DNA of 64,000 nt from Planctomycetota bacterium (GTDB lineage Bacteria > Planctomycetota > B15-G4 > SIAN01), in assembly GCA_028289345.1 (NCBI GenBank), contig JANQQL010000008.1, forward strand, positions 1 to 64,000, in the 5' to 3' direction. The notes under the pieces were generated by a model. The model searched no databases, had not been told where the DNA came from, and saw only the letters and a list, made by a program, of their open reading frames with translations. How positions within the stretch are numbered: position 1 is the stretch's first letter; the number at the start of each line of letters is the position of its first letter. Below, piece by piece: positions 16,101 through 26,100 of this stretch. The translations under genes and the position numbers were made by a program.

Positions 16101-17693
16101 ATGAGCAGCCCCGGACAGCTACGCGCACGCGCTGAACGCGTGGTTGCGGCCATGGCCAAACTTGGTCGCCGAGGGAACGCGGACGCCCAGATTCGATTGA
16201 TGAAGGCGCTTTTCGACCTCGCGACGAACCGCGGCCAAGAGCTCCCCTCGGAACTGCGCTTCGAGGTCCAAGCACGTGCCGCCCAACTACACCTCATGAT
16301 GATGCGGGTTCATGACGCCGCGAAATGCCTCCGCCCCTACGCTGAGGTGACAGACGAGGGCGAGGTCGTTCTCAACGAATCCAAAGTCGCGGAACTCAAG
16401 GCCGGAAGCTCCAGCTACGGACGCGGCTGTCTGTTACGTGAACTCGGCAATCTGCTGTACCGAGTGCACCGCCACAAACAGGGTCGCTCGCTCGCGGCGA
16501 TCGGCAACGTCTTCTTGAAAAGAGATTCACCAGGCCCCAGCGGTCGTGATCGCCTTCTCGCAGAGCTGGAAAGTCGCATCTGGTGGTCGCGACTTCTCTG
16601 GCACTGCGAAGAGTTCAGCGAGGCGAAAGAGCTGATTCGCGAATGCGTCCTTGATCTGTCCGAGGCGATGAAGGACGAGACGGCGCCCCGAGGTGGCATC
16701 GATCTACTTGTCGCCGTCGCGCTCGATCTGTGGGCGTCTTTCAATTTGGCTGCTGGCGAAACAGATGTCGCGCGCAGAAGGATCTACCAGGCTCTCTTCC
16801 TCCTGAGGGGAGGACGGGTCCGCTGCAAGGTGCGCCTGGCGTATTCCATGTACTCCGCAGCCCGGATCGAAGCTGCCGGCTATAGCAAGTCGTCGTACCA
16901 ATGGTGCCGCGACCTGTTCAACGAATCGGAAAGACTGTTCGGCAATCACGAACACCCATTCCAGTTGCGGGCAAGAATCATGCACGCGCAGTTCCTGACC
17001 AAGCACAAGGTGCAGCGCAGGGAGGTCGACGAACTTCTCAACTCGGAGGATCTCAAGAGCCGCTTGACGATCGACCCGGAAGAGAAAAGCTACGTCGAGG
17101 CGAGCGAACTCCTGACCCGTGTCTGGGCTGAGGAGCGCGGTGCCAGAGAAAACCCGAAGCTTTGGGAGCACTGCATCGAGCTAGGCAAGCAGCTCGACTT
17201 ACTCCAGAGCAAACCCGCCCGACTCAAAGCCGAGGGCAAGCTCCACCTGGGCCTGGCCCTGATTCAAATCGAGAAGTCGCGACCCGCAGGCCAAGCCCGT
17301 TTGCGCGAAGCCTTAGAAATTTCCGGCCGATGCAATCTAATGAGAATCAAAGCTGCAACGCACCTTGCGTTTGTGGAATACCACCAACTGGAACGCGAAC
17401 CAGCTCTCGCGAGAGAGCATTGGAACATTGCGGCCGGTCTGTTGCGGACCATGCGCAGCTCCTTTCTATACGACTGGTCTCGACGGCTAGAGGACAAACT
17501 CGAAGCGCCAGCGACAGTTGAGCTCAACCTTGAAGGAAAACTCAAGACCATCCTAGAAAGGGTCCACCAAGATTACTTGAAATATCACACCACAAAAACA
17601 ACAGACAAGCAGCAACTATGGCAAGAGATGGGAGTTCCTCAGGCCACGGGTTATCGCCTCCTGAGCAAGTACCTAGGGAAAGACGGTAGCTAG
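16101..17693 (+). CDS. TPR-like helical-repeat protein with C-terminal helix-turn-helix
   Basis: The protein is 530 aa. ATG 16101 has GAGGAG 6-7 nt upstream. Residues 1-470 are consecutive antiparallel helices of TPR/SEL type (AELESRIWWSRLLWHCEEFS, ARRRIYQALFLLRGG, RLKAEGKLHLGLALIQIEKS). No signal peptide is present, so the protein is cytoplasmic. The last 50 residues carry a putative DNA-binding HTH, KQQLWQEMGVPQATGYRLLSKYLGK, similar to Fis/transposase-type helices. It is divergent from the envelope operon, which suggests a ligand- or protein-sensing transcription regulator of that operon. This is an inference from position; the HTH call is moderate. Confidence 0.75.
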   Translation: MSSPGQLRARAERVVAAMAKLGRRGNADAQIRLMKALFDLATNRGQELPSELRFEVQARAAQLHLMMMRVHDAAKCLRPYAEVTDEGEVVLNESKVAELKAGSSSYGRGCLLRELGNLLYRVHRHKQGRSLAAIGNVFLKRDSPGPSGRDRLLAELESRIWWSRLLWHCEEFSEAKELIRECVLDLSEAMKDETAPRGGIDLLVAVALDLWASFNLAAGETDVARRRIYQALFLLRGGRVRCKVRLAYSMYSAARIEAAGYSKSSYQWCRDLFNESERLFGNHEHPFQLRARIMHAQFLTKHKVQRREVDELLNSEDLKSRLTIDPEEKSYVEASELLTRVWAEERGARENPKLWEHCIELGKQLDLLQSKPARLKAEGKLHLGLALIQIEKSRPAGQARLREALEISGRCNLMRIKAATHLAFVEYHQLEREPALAREHWNIAAGLLRTMRSSFLYDWSRRLEDKLEAPATVELNLEGKLKTILERVHQDYLKYHTTKTTDKQQLWQEMGVPQATGYRLLSKYLGKDGS

Positions 17694-17822
17694 CCACAGT
17701 AGAGCAGACGAAATCGAAGGGACTGCCTAGTCAAACGACATGCCAGGAAGAACCCGGTCACGCGGGGCGTCTCCAAGCGTTGACACATGAATCAAAGCTC
17801 CTCCGTTTGTATCCTCTCTCGA

Positions 17823-19076
17823 ATGAACTTCCACACTTCGCATTTCTTCTTTTCGCTGCTGACCTTCTTGCCGACGCAACAAGACGGAATCCTGTGGCAT
17901 CCAGACCTTGCCGAGGCCAGGAAAATCGCCGCTGCGAAACACGCCCCGCTGCTTGTTGTCTTTCGCTGCGAGGCCTGACGGGACTGCAATGACTTCGATG
18001 GCCAGTTGGGCCGCGACCTTCCCGAACTGAGTGCTGCCGCGGCGCCCTATGTTGCCGTGCGAGTCACCAATCTGCGCGACATTGACATTGCGAACCTCCG
18101 CTTCGACTTCGACCTAACGCTTTCCGTCTTGCTGATGCATGCGGACGGGACCATCTACCACCGCTACGGAGGCCGAGGCAGCCAAGGGGCGGAGCAGTAC
18201 CTCGACATCGCCACGCTCGCAGCTCTTCTACGGGACACACTGGGTGAGCACCACGCGTACGACCGCGCGCCAGCGCCACCAGAGACCGTGGAACCCCTGC
18301 GCGCGATCGACCTGCCCGTGCTGCAAAGGAAGATTCGTGGGGGCCAGCGCATCGACTGCGTGCATTGCCACACCGTGCACGATGCCGAAGCGCGCGGCGC
18401 AATGCTGCAAGAGACTTGGGAACGCGAAGATGCATTCGTTTTCCCTGACCCGGCCCGTCTTGGCATCACTCTCGACCCTAGACACCAGTCGACCGTGCTC
18501 GAGGTCATCGAGTCGTCGCCCGCGGCCCGCACCGGCATCCAACCCGGAGACGAGCTACTCGCACTCGGCGAGCAACAGTCCGTACGCACGTTCAGCGACG
18601 TTCAGTGGGCCCTTCACCGAGCACCTTTCGCGGCCAATCGGCTCTCAGTCCGCTTCCGGCGCGACGGCGTCGTTCACGACGCCGCGATCGTACTCGCCGA
18701 AGGCTGGAAGCGCTGCCCTCCCAGGGACTACGCTTGGCGACCGCTGAAATGGAACCTCTCACCAGCTCCCGGTTTCGGCGGCTCGGTGCTCTCGCGGGAA
18801 CAACGACAGCAACTAGGCCTGGGTGACGCCCCCTTCGCGATGCGAGTCACCTATCTCGTCGATTGGGGCGAGCAGAAGGCTCGCGGTCAGGCGGCCCGAG
18901 CCGCGGGCCTCCGAAAGGGAGATGTCGTCGTCGGATTCGCGGGGAAGCGCGACTTCGAATCGTTCGACCATCTCCATGCCTATTGCGCGCTAACGTTGAC
19001 CGCCGGCGCCGAAACAGAGATCGCCGTTTGGCGCGATGGTCGCGAGCGGACCCTGCGATACGACTTGCCCGAGTAG
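17823..19076 (+). CDS. Candidate selenoprotein: thioredoxin-like/CxxCH/PDZ protein read through an in-frame TGA
   Basis: The frame from ATG 17823 (alternative ATG 17787) is open to 19076 except for one TGA at 17976-17978 (codon 52). Read as Sec, this gives 417 aa. The N-terminus is hydrophobic (HFFFSLLTFLP), consistent with export. Residues 22-130 are a thioredoxin fold with strand PLLVVF, then R-C-E-A-U-R-D-C-N-D-F-D. In homologues I recall, this motif is CxxCxxC, so U52 replaces a redox Cys and forms CxxU and UxxC pairs. A CVHCH motif (residues 179-183) is a possible c-heme site. Two PDZ domains (about 205-290 and 335-417) follow, containing PAARTGIQPGDELL and AARAAGLRKGDVVVG. The 1.1 kb after the TGA is fully open with normal codon bias, which argues against a pseudogene. 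Confidence 0.78.
17976..17978 (+). other. In-frame TGA, probable selenocysteine codon
   Basis: TGA lies between GAG GCC and CGG GAC TGC, in the same frame as both flanking parts of the gene. It sits at the position of the middle Cys of a CxxCxxC thioredoxin-like active site. Confidence 0.72.
17999..18013 (+). promoter_or_regulatory. Possible bacterial SECIS hairpin
   Basis: TGGCC (17999-18003) can pair with GGCCG (18009-18013), including one U-G pair, around an AGTTG loop. The loop starts 26 nt after the TGA and has G as its second base. Both fit the bacterial SECIS rules I know (loop 16-37 nt downstream, G within the first two loop bases). An outer CGGGA/TCCCG pairing is also possible. The stem is short, so this is suggestive only. 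Confidence 0.5.
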
Positions 19077-19402
19077 CAGCGAGCCCGAGGTGATCAACCG
19101 CGGGATCGCAAGCTCGAATCGCTTCGTGCCGTGTGCGTGCTGCCGGAACCAGAGACTTGGAGCCAAGAGACGTGAAAGAGGCGCCCTTGGAGCATTTCTC
19201 GTTGGACGGCCTCTGTCCCGAGCCGAAGACACGGACGTGCTTCCCATGAATGACCGAGGGCAGAACCACAAGTTCATAGCGATCGAGCTTTTGTCACCCT
19301 CTTCGACCCAGAAAGCGATCGGTGAATTCGGGCTTCCGGGTGGTTCGACCGGAAGACAACCCCTCCGCGAAGACGCACAATCCTCCCTCGAGTTTCCCAA
19401 AG
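19077..19402. other. Convergent intergenic region, no gene seen
   Basis: About 325 bp between the rightward PDZ gene and the leftward NTF2-like gene. I see no convincing terminator, gene or repeat. Confidence 0.4.
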
Positions 19403-19879
19403 CTATCGGTTGGGAGCGTAGTTGGCGTGAACGACCACCCAACGATCATTCTGGCGCGCGTAGACGCGGGTTGACTTCACATTCACCTTGTTGATTTCCC
19501 CGGAGCTTTCTGTCAACCCGAGAAAGTTGTAACTGAGCACTGCGACGTCCCCGAAGACTTGTACTTTTGCATCCGCCATCTGCGCCGCGACGAGCTGCTC
19601 GTTCGATCTCGATTCCGCCACCACGAGCTCGCGCTTCAGGTCCAAGTCGAGCCGACTGGTGAAGCTTGGGTGAAACTCCGTGTAGTCGGCAGAGAGATGT
19701 TTCAACATTCGCTCGGAGTCGCCTTGGATCTCGGCATCCCATTGGTCTTTTGTGATCCGAAGGATCTCTTTCTCGATGTCTCTCTGCGCACCCACCTCTT
19801 CAGGGGATGCTGAGTCCCCCCCAGACGGAACGATCAACCAGAGAGCAATCCACAGGAGCTTGTTCGTTTGGTTCCTCAC
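19403..19879 (-). CDS. Exported SnoaL/NTF2-like protein
   Basis: The protein is 158 aa. A signal peptide MRNQTNKLLWIALWLIVPSGGDSAS is followed by an NTF2-like cone: helix IEKEILRITKDQWDAEIQGD, the motif RMLKHLSADYTEFHPSF, then strands AKVQVFGDVAVLSYNFLGLT, KVNVKSTRVYARQ and DRWVVVHANYAPN. This is the classic DUF4440/SnoaL ketosteroid-isomerase-like pattern. Its ATG overlaps the stop of the upstream kinase gene by 4 nt, making it the third gene of the ECF-kinase operon. A catalytic role cannot be assigned; many such domains bind small ligands. Confidence 0.85.
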   Translation of the reverse strand: MRNQTNKLLWIALWLIVPSGGDSASPEEVGAQRDIEKEILRITKDQWDAEIQGDSERMLKHLSADYTEFHPSFTSRLDLDLKRELVVAESRSNEQLVAAQMADAKVQVFGDVAVLSYNFLGLTESSGEINKVNVKSTRVYARQNDRWVVVHANYAPNR

Positions 19880-22443
19880 GGTGACTCCTCTTCGAACTCC
19901 ACGTCTTTCGCCGGCCGAACACCCAAGATGTAGTCCCGAAATATGGGGGAGAGTCCATCACGGTTTGCCGAACAGGCTCGATCCGCAGACAAGTAGTAGC
20001 AGCCACCGCGAACCACTCGAAGCGGTCCTTCCGGCTGTCCCTGGAGAGCGCCGTTCTGGGGATCGTGACCAGTCTGATAGGGAACTTTCCAGTCGAGGCA
20101 CCACTCCCAGATGTTGCCGATGACATCGTAGAGGCCAAACGGGTTCGGGGCGAAATGCCCCACCGGTGCGTGTTCGAGGAACCCATCGCTCCAATCTTCT
20201 GGTACCCCCCAGCTCGTCGTGTTCCGGTCGCGAACCACACTTCCCTCGTCGTACACGTTTCCGGCTCCGACTCTGCCGACGCTCGCCGCGACGCTTCCAC
20301 ACCACCAGGGGGTTGTGGTTCCACCCCTCGCAGCTCGTTCCCACTGAGCTTCTGTGGGCAGCGTCAGCTCCACTCGAAAGAGCGTGGCCTTGGTCGTTTC
20401 GTAGTCGATGTTCTCTACGGGATGGGAGAGAGGGTCTCGACTCCTTGCGCCAAAGGAGCTCGGATTCTCGCCGGTGATCCGGAGCCACTGGCCCTGTGTC
20501 ATTTCGTACTTCGAAATGAAGTAGGCGGACAACGACACCTCGTGCAAGTCTTCGTCTGGATCTTTGGCCAGGTCGAAGTTCCTGGCCGCTGGATTCTCGG
20601 ACTGAGACCCCATCCAGAACGCCCCTTCAGGGATCAGCACGAGCACCATGCCGGTTTCACCCGTGAGTACCCAGTCCTTGCTGCCGCGACTTGGCCGCGC
20701 CCCGCTCTCGTAGTGCCAGAATTCCCAGAATCCCGTCGTTTCGCTCCTGCCGAGTGGAACCAGGCCGGTTGTGGGCTTGAGACGCAGACCTCCGTAAACA
20801 TCGCTCGTGGCGATCTGCTCGCAGGCTCGGCTCCATTCCTCGGAGAACGCTTCGACCGTTCGGTGGTGGATCGTCATCGCGTATTCACGGTTTCTCTTCA
20901 TGCGCGCGAGCGGTCCGGTCTGTGCAGCCAGTAGCAGGTTCAAATCACTGAGAAGCTGCGCCTTTTGCTCGAGGAGCCATGCGTCCGCGGAGAATAGATC
21001 GGGGATTCCGTCGGCATCACTCGCACTTCCATCGGCGAAACCAATGGAAGAGATCTGCGCCTGATAAGCGGCCGCGAGGTTCTCGGCCCGGTCGATCCAA
21101 TCGTCCATTCTCTCGACAACATGCAACCTCCTTGGCCACAGCTGCTCGGCCTCCGCGAACAGGTCCTGAAGCATCTTGCGGCTCGCCACCAGGTTGAACA
21201 CATCCAGTCGCTCTTGAGCCACCAAGTACATCCGCAGCGTCGAGAAGAGTCCCACGAGCAGCACGACGAGAAGTGCGAGAGCCCCGACCACGAACGCGCG
21301 ATGGCGTTTCGCGAGCTTGCTCAAAACGTAGAGCTTGCTCGGGGGACGTGCGAGAATCGGTTCGTGGTTCTGGTAGCGCCGGATGTCCGCGGCCAGCTCC
21401 ACCGCCGATCCGTAACGGCGGTCTCGGTCCTTCTCGAGAGCCTTCCGGGAGATGGTTTCGAGATCCCCGCTCAGGACTCGGTTGAACGAGCTCAGCGGCC
21501 GAGGGCTTCGTTCGCGGATGATCTCAACTGCTTCGTGCACCATCCGGTCCTCGAGAGAGTAGGGCAAGGATCCGGTGAGAAGTTCGAACAGGTTCACACC
21601 GAGAGAGTAGATGTCGGATCGGATGTCGAGTTCCACGGATGATCCGAGCGTCTGTTCTGGACTCATGTACGGGACGGTACCGATGAGCTGGCCCGCACGG
21701 GATTGCAACGTCGTCAACTGAAGATCCGAGTCCGTCGTACGCGCGATTCCGAAATCCAAGACCTTGGCCTGCCCCGACGCGTCGACCAAGATGTTCCCCG
21801 GCTTCAGATCTCGATGGATGATTCCCTTCTGATGAGCGTGATGAATGGCGTCGCAAACCGCGAGAAAGAGCTCCAGCCTTGCTTGCGTGTCCAGCTGGTG
21901 TGCTCTCACGTAGTCAAGAATCTGTTGGCCCTGGACGAGTTCCATCGCGAACCACGGCACCGACGTCACCCCAGCTCCCTCGGTGCCTGCCGCATAGATT
22001 TGAGCGATTCCTGGGTGGAGCAGCCGGCCGAGAATCTCCACTTCCTGCTCAAATCGACGACGCAGCTCCTCGGAAGGAAAGGGATAGCGCATCACCTTGA
22101 GAGCGACTCTCCGGGAAGGAGTCCCCTGCTCCGCCTCGTAGACGACCCCCATGCCACCATGGCCGATCTCTCGGAGGATTCGAAATCCGTGGATCGAGGG
22201 CAGCAGAACGTCGTCGGCCTGGCACTCTCTCTTCCAGCGGCCGAGAATCGCGGAAGCCTTCCCATCCCCGCGACTCGGCAGCATTTGGGAGGCATCCTCG
22301 TGAGCGGCCACGAGGGCCTCGACCTCGGAGCGAATCGCTTCATCGCACTCTCGATCGAGAAAGGAAGAACGCTGGGACACCGGCAACGCAAGAACTTGAT
22401 GGAAGATCTCTTCGATCCGATCCAGAGTGTCCTTCTTCTTCAT
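19876..22443 (-). CDS. Membrane Ser/Thr kinase with C-terminal FGE-sulfatase domain
   Basis: The protein is 855 aa. ATG 22443 is chosen because it overlaps the ECF gene's TGA (TGATG). An open frame extends 150 codons upstream, but that part is the sigma gene in another frame. The kinase domain has GHGGMG at 94-99, Lys116 in VALKVM, HRDLKPGN at 210-217, DFG at 230-232 and GTVPYMSPEQ. A membrane helix spans 383-406. Residues from about 590 to 855 are a formylglycine-generating-enzyme/sulfatase-modifying-like fold, with VLIPEGAFWMGS, YEMTQGQW, LPTEAQWERAARGG, FGLYDVIGNIWEWCLDW and LRVVRGGCYY. Kinase-FGE fusions are known. The FGE part lies outside the membrane here and may bind ligand rather than oxidise Cys. 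Confidence 0.92.
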   Translation of the reverse strand: MKKKDTLDRIEEIFHQVLALPVSQRSSFLDRECDEAIRSEVEALVAAHEDASQMLPSRGDGKASAILGRWKRECQADDVLLPSIHGFRILREIGHGGMGVVYEAEQGTPSRRVALKVMRYPFPSEELRRRFEQEVEILGRLLHPGIAQIYAAGTEGAGVTSVPWFAMELVQGQQILDYVRAHQLDTQARLELFLAVCDAIHHAHQKGIIHRDLKPGNILVDASGQAKVLDFGIARTTDSDLQLTTLQSRAGQLIGTVPYMSPEQTLGSSVELDIRSDIYSLGVNLFELLTGSLPYSLEDRMVHEAVEIIRERSPRPLSSFNRVLSGDLETISRKALEKDRDRRYGSAVELAADIRRYQNHEPILARPPSKLYVLSKLAKRHRAFVVGALALLVVLLVGLFSTLRMYLVAQERLDVFNLVASRKMLQDLFAEAEQLWPRRLHVVERMDDWIDRAENLAAAYQAQISSIGFADGSASDADGIPDLFSADAWLLEQKAQLLSDLNLLLAAQTGPLARMKRNREYAMTIHHRTVEAFSEEWSRACEQIATSDVYGGLRLKPTTGLVPLGRSETTGFWEFWHYESGARPSRGSKDWVLTGETGMVLVLIPEGAFWMGSQSENPAARNFDLAKDPDEDLHEVSLSAYFISKYEMTQGQWLRITGENPSSFGARSRDPLSHPVENIDYETTKATLFRVELTLPTEAQWERAARGGTTTPWWCGSVAASVGRVGAGNVYDEGSVVRDRNTTSWGVPEDWSDGFLEHAPVGHFAPNPFGLYDVIGNIWEWCLDWKVPYQTGHDPQNGALQGQPEGPLRVVRGGCYYLSADRACSANRDGLSPIFRDYILGVRPAKDVEFEEESP

Positions 22444-23084
22444 CACCCCGTGGTCTCTTTCAGTCGTGAGACAAGCCAGGCCCGGGCAAACTTCCAGTGT
22501 TCTTTCGCCGTCGATTCGGAGATCCCCATGACTTCCGCCGCTTCCTTGACGCTCAGACCGCCGAAGTAACGCAAAGTCACCAGCTCTGCTCTCCTGGGAC
22601 TCTGCTTCGCGAGGCTCTCGAGCACCTCGTGCAACGCCAGCACATCGACGGGATGCAGACCACTTTCCTTCGAGAGTCGGGCGGCGGTCGCCAAGGTCCT
22701 TCCCCTCAGACCTCTTCCTCGTTTCTCCGCGTTTCGCGCTCGGGCGTGACCGACGAGGACTCGGCGGATCACCATGGACGAGATGGCGAAGAAATGCGCT
22801 CGGTCCTTCCAACAAACCCGGTCCTGGTTGACGATGCGCACGTAGGCCTCGTGAACCAAATCCGTGGGCTGCCACGTGTGACCAACGGGTTCCTCTTGAA
22901 TCCATCGGTCCGCCAGTCTGCGGAGTTCTTCGTAGACCAGAGGAATGAGACGGCCCATCGCGCCAGGCTGACCGCCAGACACTTCCAGGAGTGCATTGGT
23001 GACATCGTGCGGATGATTCACGAATGTTCTCTCGACACCCCCTTTATAGAATGAGCTCAGCCCTCTTTCAAATGACGTTGACAT
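22443..23084 (-). CDS. ECF RNA polymerase sigma factor (kinase-linked type)
   Basis: Up to 213 aa from ATG 23084. GTG 23021 is an equally likely start because the sigma similarity begins at DVTNALLEVSGGQPGAMG. Region 2 contains RLIPLVYEELRRLADRWI and QPTDLVHEAYVRIVNQ; region 4 contains RRAELVTLRYFGGLSVKEAA and the HTH VMGISESTAKEHWKFARAWL. It is in the same subgroup as the sigma factor at 12391, but is clearly a separate lineage member. It is coupled to the following kinase gene by a 1-nt overlap. Confidence 0.92.
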   Translation of the reverse strand: MSTSFERGLSSFYKGGVERTFVNHPHDVTNALLEVSGGQPGAMGRLIPLVYEELRRLADRWIQEEPVGHTWQPTDLVHEAYVRIVNQDRVCWKDRAHFFAISSMVIRRVLVGHARARNAEKRGRGLRGRTLATAARLSKESGLHPVDVLALHEVLESLAKQSPRRAELVTLRYFGGLSVKEAAEVMGISESTAKEHWKFARAWLVSRLKETTG

Positions 23085-23124
23085 ATCCCGAGCAATGCCA
23101 GGCGAGGCTCCCGCTCGTCCAGGG

Positions 23125-23166
23125 AGTGAAGGGTCCGGGAAGCCTTCGCCCCCCGGACCCCACTCG
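23125..23166 (-). terminator. G+C-rich hairpin after the IPT/beta-helix gene
   Basis: GGGTCCGGG (23132-23140) pairs perfectly with CCCGGACCC (23153-23161), and the outer GAGTG/CACTC bases extend the stem. It starts about 30 nt after the stop of the leftward 23197 gene. There is no real T run, so termination is only probable. Confidence 0.5.
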
Positions 23167-23196
23167 AGGAGTGGCGCGAGAACGTCGCAGCGCGCC

Positions 23197-26100
23197 TTAC
23201 TGTGGAAAGGCTTGGCCCTTCCCCGGGAGCGTGATCCCTAACTGTTCCTTTTCGATTGCCCCCATGTCGATTCGATGGCCACCACCAATCGGCACCTCTG
23301 TCGCCGGATCGCCAGCGTCGATGCAGGGAGAAACCGCGCGAAGGGACAATCCTTCGCAGACCGTGGAATCGTGGAACGCAGGATCGAACCCAAGGAGGTT
23401 TGTTCCGTTGAGCAGGCCGCACTCTCCGGAACAGGGGCCCATCGTATTCATGTAGAAATCGTTGTACTCGATCGAAACGGCATTCGCTCCATCGGTATAG
23501 ATCCCCCATCCGTCATTGCGACTGAAGATGTTGTTCCGGATGTCCGAACTACCAAACAATCCCTGAATGCTGTGGATGGCCCCATCGGAGGGGATACGGC
23601 TGCTGCCCCGATTTTCGTGAACGGTGTTGTTCACGAACTCCAGCTGGCTGTCAATGTCCAGGATTCCCGCACCAATGACGTCAGGATCTTCTTCCTCGGC
23701 CTGCCAGCAGCACAGCAATTCTTCCGATGCACACACCCCGCAAAGGACCATCGCCTGATTGAACGCGATGAGATTCCGCGTCAATGTACTGAACGACTTT
23801 ACGTCGAAAGTGATTCCCGCGCCCACCTGACTCCGATTGTCGCAGATCGAGTTATCACGGATGACCGAGTCCACCTGATCAAATCCACCAGACGAGCACT
23901 CGGTTTGCGCTGGGCTGTTGCCCTTGAAGTAAAGCCCGCCCCCCATGGAACAAGGTCCTTCCGCAGAGTTGCCGTGAATTAGGTTCTCTGCGATCACCAA
24001 GGTCGTCCTTGGTCCACCAGTCCCATCCACTGCCACCGCTCCACCATTCGATTCACTCACATTCTCATGGAGTTCATTGCGAAGCAGCTTCACTCCACTT
24101 CCGGCTTCGATGAACACGCCTCCTCCCATTCCCGAAGCGACGTTCCGGTAGATCTGGTTGCCGGAGACCAACCTCGTCGCAAGGTGATCCGGATTCCTAC
24201 CGAGATAGACGCCTCCGCCACGCCCCGTGGCGAAGTTGTCCCGGATCATGTTGTTCTCGATCTTCCGGACTCGGCTGGCGCTCTCCACAAAGATGCCGCC
24301 TCCATCGACCGCGTTGTTGGCAAAGATCTCATTGCCTTCGAGAACGACCTTGGACGTCGCTCCATGCACAGCGATCCCACCGCCTTGCGTGGCGGAGTTC
24401 GTATGGATCGAGTTGTAGAGCACCAGCGGCTGGGCACCACCCTGAATGAGGATTCCCGGGCCGCCATGATTGTGGACCTCGTTTCCAACAATCGTCGGTC
24501 GCGCCCCATTTTCCACCCGAAACCCACCGGCACCGCCAATGATGGCAAGGCACGCGATCACCGTGTCTCGTCCACCAGAATCGATCACGAATGTCGGCTG
24601 CGAGCTGTCCGCCGGAAACACCTCCGCCGGCTGCATCGGATCGAGGCTCGCAATGAAGAGCTTCTTGCCGCTCGGATTGATCAGACTCTCTGAGGCGGGG
24701 TCGGCCGTAGGATCCAGGAGGATCGCATCTCCATCGCTGGCGGCATCGATCGCAGCCTGGATGGTGGCGTACTCCGATGGAACCAGGCGCTCGGTGCTGG
24801 GAAAGTAGTCGAAGCCCTCGATCACGGTGCTCGCCTCGTCCGGATTCGTCACCACAACGGACACCTCGAAGGTCTTCTCACATCCCGTGGGAAAGAGAAT
24901 CGGAGGTGTGACCTCGAGTCGGGTGCTGCTCACAAATTCGACGTGGGTCGCCGAGACTCCTCCGAACGTCACGGTCGTTCCGTCACAGAAATTCGAGCCC
25001 GTCAAGGTAACGAGCCCAGCTCCGACGTAGGGAGCCGAGAACGGCGAGACGTCGAGAACAACCGGTGCCAGTCCGACGTACTCCAGGGCATCGACGAGAA
25101 CGTCACTTTCTCCGACACAGTTCAAGATTCGCACGGCCACCATGCCTGTCCCATGGGGCGGCACTGTGGCGAGAACCGTGTTCGTATCCACAACCTGGCA
25201 ATCCACAGCAGCAACGCCACCCACCCACACTTCGCATGGGGCGTAGAAATCGAACCCCTGAATCTCGATCTGTGAACCGCCGCATGTCGAGACCTGACTC
25301 TCAACGACGTTGGCGATCGCAGGCGGTGGCTGGTAGGAAAAACGAACGTCCTCCGCCGACGAAACTGGTCCACATTCGAAGGCACTTGAGAGATGAATGG
25401 CGACCAAGGCATCGCCAGCAGCGTTCACCGGAGTCATGACGAAGATCGAGCTGTCCGAAGGATGAGCCGTAATCGTCGCCGGAATGGCTCCTAACGTGAC
25501 AGTGCATCCCGACTTGAACCCTGTTCCCGTGATCTCGATGACATCTCCTCCGGCGGTCGATCCACAGGATTGCGAAAGCCCGATCACGGTGGGCGCCGCA
25601 ACGCATACCTGCCAGGCCCCTGCATGTGTATTGGAGTTCGTTTGACCGCAAACTGAAGCCGCCAGATTTCGGACCTGAACGTCGTGCCATCCTGCCGAAA
25701 GACTGGCGGGTGACATCGCCTGAAGCTCGGTAGAACTCGTGAACTGCACGCTGGGAGCAGGAACCTCTCCGAAATAGACCTGGGACGAGGATCGAAACCC
25801 GGCCCCCGTGATTGTGACGGCGCTGGAGAGACCCTCCTGGCCAAGGCCGCTGACCGCATCCACGTCAGGCGTGCAGTTCACGAACACGAGCGCGTCCAGG
25901 CCCGCCCCGTTGGTGTTGTCGCCGATGGGACATTGGATCCACTCGCCGGGATTGGAACCCGGCCGAATCTGAAGCAGCACACTGGAATTGTTGGTCGCCA
26001 GAAAGCGATTCGTGTTCGGGTTGTAGGCGATTCCCGTCATCCCGGAGACGCCCGTCGTCGGGTTGGTGAGAGTCTGATTGGTGTGGGTCCCGTCGATCAC

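Noticed and set aside
17780..17815. TTGACA/TATCCT as promoter of the selenoprotein gene
   Set aside because: The spacer is 24 bp, too long for a sigma70 promoter.
22444..22905. N-terminal extension of the FGE kinase
   Set aside because: The extra 154 codons are the ECF sigma gene in another frame; kinase similarity begins only after the Met at 22443.
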